In this document: piece by piece, positions 24,847 to 28,110 of the stretch
How positions within the stretch are numbered: position 1 is the stretch's first letter
How the letters are laid out: each line of letters begins with the position of its first letter
DNA from: VFMC01 sp039796935
GTDB lineage: Bacteria; Actinomycetota; Acidimicrobiia; Acidimicrobiales; Ilumatobacteraceae
Assembly: GCA_039796935.1 (NCBI GenBank)
Contig: JBDKIV010000039.1
Location: forward strand, 1 to 28,110
Direction: 5' to 3'
Length of the DNA: 28,110 nt
The notes under the pieces: generated by a model
Database searches by the model: none
Told to the model about the DNA's origin: nothing
Seen by the model: only the letters and a program-made list of their open reading frames with translations
Position numbers and translations under genes: made by a program

Positions 24847-25214
24847 GCCCGGCGATGCAGCGCGTTGAGGTAGTTGTAGACCGTGATCCGGCTGACCCCC
24901 ATGGCGTCAGCGACATCTTCGACCGCACGGCGCAGCATGAACGCACCCCGCTCGTCGAGCAACCGGATCGCCTGCTGCTTCGCTTCACGGCCGAGCTGTG
25001 GGAGCTTTCCGCCCAACTCGCGCTCGACCCCTTCGATCAACCGGTCGAGGGCCCCGTGCAGCGGAGCCATCCGGACGGCGGCGACCTCGGTGCCCTCCCA
25101 CTTCAGCGGCAAGTCACCGGGCTCACGGCCCTCGAGCGGAACCAACTGTGCACCGAGTGCCTCGACGATCGGCTTGACGGCCAGGACCAGCGGATGACGC
25201 GGCAGCATGGTCAT
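24843..25214 (-). CDS. DauR/YheO-type helix-turn-helix regulator lacking the PAS domain
   Basis: 123-residue protein. The C-terminal third is a helix-turn-helix of the type at the end of DauR/YheO regulators (AVEDVADAMGVSRITVYNYLN, preceded by REAKQQAIRLLDERGAFMLRR). The usual N-terminal YheO PAS-like domain is absent; instead there are about 60 residues (HPLVLAVKPIVEALGAQLVP..., LPLKWEGTEVAAVRMAPLH) that I do not recognise. Likely a DNA-binding regulator, possibly of its own operon or of the divergent membrane-protein gene. ATG 25214 overlaps the preceding stop (ATGA); a second in-frame ATG lies at 25208. Confidence 0.78.
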   Translation of the reverse strand: MTMLPRHPLVLAVKPIVEALGAQLVPLEGREPGDLPLKWEGTEVAAVRMAPLHGALDRLIEGVERELGGKLPQLGREAKQQAIRLLDERGAFMLRRAVEDVADAMGVSRITVYNYLNALHRRA

Positions 25215-25480
25215 GCGAGGCCCGGTGCCGCAGGCTCGTTGTTGTCGTCGGCCGCCCGCTCGGCCGAGAGCGACACGACCGATGCCCCGTTGGCGAACGC
25301 CTCACGGAAGATGGCCCCCGCGACCAGCTCGGCACGGTCGTCGGGAACCGAGCAACTACTGCCGAATGGCCCGAACTCGACCGAGTAACCGAGCTGTTCG
25401 ACCGCGGCCACGGCCCGAAGGACATGCGGCCCAGGCTGGCCCTCGACGAAGGGCTCAATGGTGAACTCGAGCGTCAGCAC
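25211..25480 (-). CDS. Thiamine-binding-like protein (MTH1187/YkoF-type fold, PF01910-like)
   Basis: 89-residue protein with the ferredoxin-like pattern of the MTH1187/YkoF thiamine-binding family: LTLEFTIEPFVEGQPGPHVLRAV at the start, EFGPFGSS in the middle, and a last strand NGASVVSLSAE. Members bind thiamine or its pyrimidine part; binding here is inferred from family. The C-terminus ends in a short Asp/Asn/Pro-rich tail. The frame extends upstream, but GTG 25480 is chosen because conserved sequence starts there and TACCAT lies 6 nt upstream. First gene of a three-gene operon with 4-nt overlaps. Confidence 0.75.
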   Translation of the reverse strand: MLTLEFTIEPFVEGQPGPHVLRAVAAVEQLGYSVEFGPFGSSCSVPDDRAELVAGAIFREAFANGASVVSLSAERAADDNNEPAAPGLA

Positions 25481-25486
25481 CCCGCC

Positions 25487-25492
25487 ATGGTA
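25487..25492 (-). promoter_or_regulatory. Putative leaderless -10 element of the thiamine-binding/HTH/HAD operon (TACCAT)
   Basis: TACCAT, then 6 nt, then GTG 25480. It overlaps CCATGG, so an out-of-frame ATG lies in the hexamer region but is not a better start. Confidence 0.55.
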
Positions 25493-25547
25493 ACCCCGCA
25501 CTCCTCGCTCGCCATCGTGCACCCCGCCAGGCCCACCGATCGATCGA

Positions 25548-25568
25548 GGATAGGACTGATAGCTATCC
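25548..25568. promoter_or_regulatory. Nested palindromes in the divergent promoter region (possible operator)
   Basis: GGATAG, 9 nt, CTATCC, with a perfect 10-bp palindrome GATAGCTATC at 25558-25567. It is AT-richer than its surroundings and lies 8 nt upstream of the TAGGAT hexamer, in the 130-nt gap between the divergent operon and the membrane-protein gene. The binding protein is unknown. Confidence 0.45.
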
Positions 25569-25575
25569 GAACTCC

Positions 25576-25581
25576 TAGGAT
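25576..25581 (+). promoter_or_regulatory. Possible -10 element of the GT-C-like gene (TAGGAT)
   Basis: TAGGAT overlaps the palindrome CCTAGG and would give a transcript with a leader of about 20 nt, carrying the Shine-Dalgarno GCGGGAG at 25598-25604 before ATG 25611. Confidence 0.4.
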
Positions 25582-25610
25582 CGAGGGTCTCGAGCGAGCG
25601 GGAGAATGCA

Positions 25611-27158
25611 ATGGCGAACGGAGTATCTGCAAGGGTTCTGGGACTCTCGGTCTTCGTCCTGCTCCTCGTCGTCCACCTCGCATCGTCCATCGGCTTCGGC
25701 ACACCGCTCGCCTTCTGGCGCCCAGCCGACGACGCGTTCTACTACTACGACACGGTCCGGTCCGTGGCCACCGGCCTCGGAGTCTCCACCGACGGCCTCC
25801 ACCCCACCTCGGGATTCCACCCACTGTGGTTCGTCGTGCTCCTCCCACTCGGCGCCTTGTTCCACGAGCAGATGAACGCGCTGCTGATCGCCGCACAAGT
25901 GCTCGGCATGGCACTGCTCAGCGTTGCGGTCGGGTTCACCTTCCACGCCGCTCGCCGCCTCGGCTCCGGCGTCGTCGCCGCTGCCATCGGGGGAGCATCC
26001 CTGCTGTTCGCTCCATGGCGAGGAGTCGCGTCGGCCGGTGTGGAGGGGGCACTCGCGCTCGCCCTGCTCACCTCGTTCATCGTGGCGACGACCCGGGTGC
26101 TCGAGCAACCCGATGATAGCCGACTACAGATCGCCGGCACCCTGGCCGGACTCTGCGTGCTTGCCCCACTCGACACGGTCATACTGCTCGGGTTAGTGAT
26201 CTCGGTGACGCTCGGATCGTTGGCCAAGCGTGGCAAGGACGGCAGGGTGACGGCTGCAGCACTTCGGCTCGTGGTGACACCGTCCGCGCTCGTGCTGACC
26301 TACCTGGCCGTGAACCTCGTCCGGACCGGCGAGTGGATGCCGATCACGGCGTCGTTGAAGAGCACGTTCCCGAAGGCAGATCTCGAACTGTCCTTCATCA
26401 CGGGCAACATCGAGTACACGCTGGCCATCATCGTCACCTGGCTCGGCTTCGGCCTGGCGACGAACGAACATGCACGAACCATCCTGCTGGGCCTGTCGCT
26501 CGGCTCCACAGCGTTCATGCTCTACCTGGCCACATTCGGCCAAGGCGTGTTCTGGTGGCACTTCGTCAGCCTGTTGCCCGGAGGAGCCTTGGGAGTCGCC
26601 GTCACGACCGATGCAGTCGTGCGACTGGCCGAGCGTCGCCAACTCGGCAGGCTCACGAAGAGGATGCTGACGGCGGCGGCCGCCCTGGTGCTGATCGTGC
26701 CGATCGGAACGTCGTTGGCCGAGCGATCACCCGATGGCGCCCTGCTTGCCGCATCCGGGTGGAGAGTGGAGGCCGAGCGAGCCGGGCGCTGGGCTGCCGA
26801 CAATCTTCCCTCGAACGCGCTGCTCGCCATGAAAGACTCCGGCGCATTCGGCTTCTACACGAGCCAGCCCACGATGAATCTCGACGGCGTGATCTCGGAC
26901 CGTCGGTTCAACGAGGCGCTGTGCTCGGGCACAGCAGCAACCGAGATGGCCCGAGCAGGCGTGTCCTACGTCGCTCACCACCGAGTGCCAGGCGACTACG
27001 ACCGCTTCGAGATCCGGCTGCCGTGCTGGTCGGAGGGGACTGCACCGACGCTGCTCGAGTTCTCTACTGCGGACGAGGTGTACCGAGGGCCTGCCTACCA
27101 CGCTGGAGGTCCCGACCGGCACTTCGTGATCTGGGCGTGGGAGCCGAGCAACGCCTGA
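25611..27158 (+). CDS. GT-C-like polytopic membrane protein, putative glycosyltransferase
   Basis: 515-residue membrane protein with about ten to eleven hydrophobic segments. The first outer loop carries ADDAFYYYDTVRSVATGLG and DGLHPTSGFHPLW, matching a large family of GT-C-fold lipid-phosphate-sugar transferases with an Asp-Asp-x-Phe-Tyr-Tyr motif and a T-x-G-F-x-P-L-W motif. The C-terminal outer domain has MKDSGAFGFYTSQPTMNLDGV, the usual late motif of that family. Sugar and acceptor are unknown. Early codons include GTA, AGG, TCT and GTT, rarer than in neighbouring genes. It has a normal Shine-Dalgarno and its own promoter, unlike most genes here, so it may be a later acquisition. Confidence 0.8.
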   Translation: MANGVSARVLGLSVFVLLLVVHLASSIGFGTPLAFWRPADDAFYYYDTVRSVATGLGVSTDGLHPTSGFHPLWFVVLLPLGALFHEQMNALLIAAQVLGMALLSVAVGFTFHAARRLGSGVVAAAIGGASLLFAPWRGVASAGVEGALALALLTSFIVATTRVLEQPDDSRLQIAGTLAGLCVLAPLDTVILLGLVISVTLGSLAKRGKDGRVTAAALRLVVTPSALVLTYLAVNLVRTGEWMPITASLKSTFPKADLELSFITGNIEYTLAIIVTWLGFGLATNEHARTILLGLSLGSTAFMLYLATFGQGVFWWHFVSLLPGGALGVAVTTDAVVRLAERRQLGRLTKRMLTAAAALVLIVPIGTSLAERSPDGALLAASGWRVEAERAGRWAADNLPSNALLAMKDSGAFGFYTSQPTMNLDGVISDRRFNEALCSGTAATEMARAGVSYVAHHRVPGDYDRFEIRLPCWSEGTAPTLLEFSTADEVYRGPAYHAGGPDRHFVIWAWEPSNA

Positions 27159-27170
27159 AGGCTCTCATCG

Positions 27171-27186
27171 GGCCGCGCCTGCGGCC
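27171..27186. terminator. GC hairpin after the GT-C-like gene
   Basis: GGCCGC-GCCT-GCGGCC, a 6-bp all-GC stem with a tetraloop starting 12 nt after the stop, in the 97-nt gap between convergent genes. No T-tract follows. Confidence 0.4.
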
Positions 27187-27255
27187 GCCAGGTCGCAAAG
27201 CTCGGCCGCCGTGGACCGAGGCTGCGATGCGAACGAAGCAAGTGACCCGCTCGTC

Positions 27256-27522
27256 CTAGTGGCGGCCCATCACCCGCTGGAGTTCGGAGGACCGCACGAT
27301 GCAATCGGCACCCGATGCTTCGAAGGCTTGGCCCAGCCGAGCCAACGCACCCCGGAAGCTCGAGTTCCAGTCGGCCTCGAACTGGTCACGCGCAGGACCC
27401 ACCCACGTCGTTGCGCCGAGCGCCGACGTGACCGTCGACGTGATGGTCTCGATGTGCTCGATCTGGCGCTGCAGATTGCGGCCGAGCGCAGCGAGCTGCT
27501 CGGGGTTGGCTCCATACATCAT
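27256..27522 (-). CDS. WXG100-family small secreted-type protein
   Basis: 88-residue helical-hairpin protein of the ESAT-6/WXG100 family: two predicted helices separated by the TTWVGPARDQFEADW turn, where Trp-Val-Gly is the WXG motif and the following Phe and Trp are typical. Such proteins are usually exported by type VII (ESX/Yuk) systems and pair as dimers. No second WXG100 gene or EccC-type ATPase is in the window. Two ATGs in tandem (27522, 27519); AGGAGG at 27537-27532 is a strong Shine-Dalgarno about 9 nt before the first. The single late Cys (GADCIV) is uncommon in the family. Confidence 0.85.
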   Translation of the reverse strand: MMYGANPEQLAALGRNLQRQIEHIETITSTVTSALGATTWVGPARDQFEADWNSSFRGALARLGQAFEASGADCIVRSSELQRVMGRH

Positions 27523-27549
27523 CGACTCATGACCTCCTGGTGTGCGGCG

Positions 27550-27591
27550 GGCCGTCTGCCCGGTGCCCAATGACCGACACCGAAGACGGCC
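27550..27591. promoter_or_regulatory. 8-bp inverted repeat upstream of the WXG100 gene
   Basis: GGCCGTCT (27550-27557) and AGACGGCC (27584-27591) are perfect complements separated by 26 nt in the 86-nt gap between the NUDIX and WXG100 genes. Could be an operator or a long-loop RNA hairpin. No TANNNT promoter with leaderless spacing is seen for the WXG100 gene. Confidence 0.4.
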
Positions 27592-27608
27592 GACCGGAAA
27601 CCCGGCTG

Positions 27609-28110
27609 TCACTCGGCGGTCAGCAGGGGCACGAGCAGCGCCACCGAGTCGGGCAGATAGCGCCCGCCGCCGATCGCCACCAGCAGCTCGTCCAGCGTCA
27701 ACCACGTGGCCTCGACCACCTCGCCGTCGTCGAAGCGGAACGGGCCGGGATGGACCACCCGGTAACAGCGACCGTGCAGCGCGACCGATGCGTCGACGTA
27801 CCGCCCACCGCCGAGCGGCTCGAGGTCGACGCCGACGACGCCGACCTCTTCGGCCAACTCGCGCCGGGCCGCCGAGTCGTACGCCTCGCCCGCAGCCACC
27901 ACGCCACCCACGGCGAGGTCCCACCACCCCGGCCAGATGTCCTTGGCCTCGCTGCGCCGATGGACGAGTAGCCGTCCATCGGGGTGCACCACCGCGATGA
28001 ACACCGCTCGGTGCATCAGGCGTCCGGCGCGCATCTCGGCGCGGGTGACCGTGCCGACCACCCGGTCGTCGTCGTCGACGACGTCCACCAACTCCGAGCC
28101 GGCCGCGGCG
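27609..28110 (-). CDS. NUDIX hydrolase (5' end at or beyond window edge)
   Basis: Pyrophosphohydrolase of the NUDIX family. The box GX5EX7REUXEEXGU is complete: GGVVAAGEAYDSAARRELAEEVGV. The N-terminal part (ELVDVVDDDDRVVGTVTRAEMRAGRLMHRAVFIAVV) and GRLLVHRRSEAKDIWPGWWDLAVGG resemble the NUDIX subgroup related to isopentenyl-diphosphate isomerase and the YfcD group. The substrate cannot be assigned. TTG 28091 and GTG 28088 are possible starts, but the frame is open to the window edge and homologues usually have a few residues before ELVDVVD, so the true start may be outside. Confidence 0.9.
   Translation of the reverse strand, partial: AAAGSELVDVVDDDDRVVGTVTRAEMRAGRLMHRAVFIAVVHPDGRLLVHRRSEAKDIWPGWWDLAVGGVVAAGEAYDSAARRELAEEVGVVGVDLEPLGGGRYVDASVALHGRCYRVVHPGPFRFDDGEVVEATWLTLDELLVAIGGGRYLPDSVALLVPLLTAE

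Noticed and set aside
27523..27534. Minimal ORF ATG-AGT-CGA-TGA before the WXG100 gene
   Set aside because: Only 2 nt separate its ATG from AGGAGG, too close for efficient initiation; noted only as a curiosity.

Overview
The window is a densely packed, very GC-rich stretch (strong G/C preference at third codon positions, many GTG starts, 4-nt gene overlaps) from a high-GC actinobacterium. The mix of a lone WXG100 protein, a SEC-C-tagged methionine aminopeptidase, type I CoaA, GatCA, a fused membrane/spermidine-synthase protein and apparently leaderless genes suggests the Acidimicrobiia (Ilumatobacter-like). That placement is inference; there is no rRNA marker here. I see no tRNA, rRNA, CRISPR array, insertion sequence or phage gene, and no gene-free stretch over 300 bases.

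Layout. (1) 1-2182, minus strand: gatA (3' end cut by the window edge), gatC and a small membrane protein. (2) 2235-5336: a divergent galactose pair, GH36 alpha-galactosidase and GalT. (3) 5355-7772, minus: a crotonase-family protein, lgt and an alpha/beta hydrolase. (4) 7816-11884, plus: GDP-fucose-synthase-type reductase, membrane/spermidine-synthase fusion, DsbA-family protein, SEC-C methionine aminopeptidase. (5) 11952-19474: an envelope polysaccharide locus. Four plus-strand genes with 4-nt overlaps encode a Wzz/BY-kinase-like protein with a broken Walker A, an O-antigen-ligase/polymerase-like protein, a flippase-like protein and a GT4 glycosyltransferase. They run into a convergent pair (CDP-alcohol phosphotransferase and a DUF1972 glycosyltransferase), followed by a cytidylyltransferase. 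(6) 19477-21831: a large secreted beta-propeller / Fn3 / poly-Pro / jelly-roll-like protein. (7) 21933-24124: an orphan N6-adenine methyltransferase and coaA, divergent from a shared promoter core. (8) 24160-25480, minus: a three-gene operon of thiamine-binding-like protein, DauR/YheO-type HTH protein and HAD hydrolase. (9) 25611-28110: a GT-C-like membrane protein, a WXG100 protein and a NUDIX hydrolase (5' end at the window edge).

The most striking signal is shared architecture rather than one gene. At ten transcription-unit heads a TANNNT hexamer lies exactly 6 or 7 nt before the ATG/GTG, as expected for leaderless mRNAs, while all eight internal operon junctions are 4-nt ATGA/GTGA overlaps. 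Clear Shine-Dalgarno sequences appear mainly at accessory or exported genes. The -10 hexamers also settle several start codons, and in one case the stop codon of the upstream gene is the first half of the next gene's -10.

The most unusual biology is in the polysaccharide locus: a pseudo-kinase-like copolymerase, a DUF1972 glycosyltransferase with Arg where GT4 enzymes usually have Glu, a 110-nt antisense overlap of two genes, and a cytidylyltransferase plus CDP-alcohol phosphotransferase that could together make a phosphodiester-linked building block. The thiamine-binding/HTH/HAD operon is the best candidate for an undescribed small regulatory or metabolic unit.
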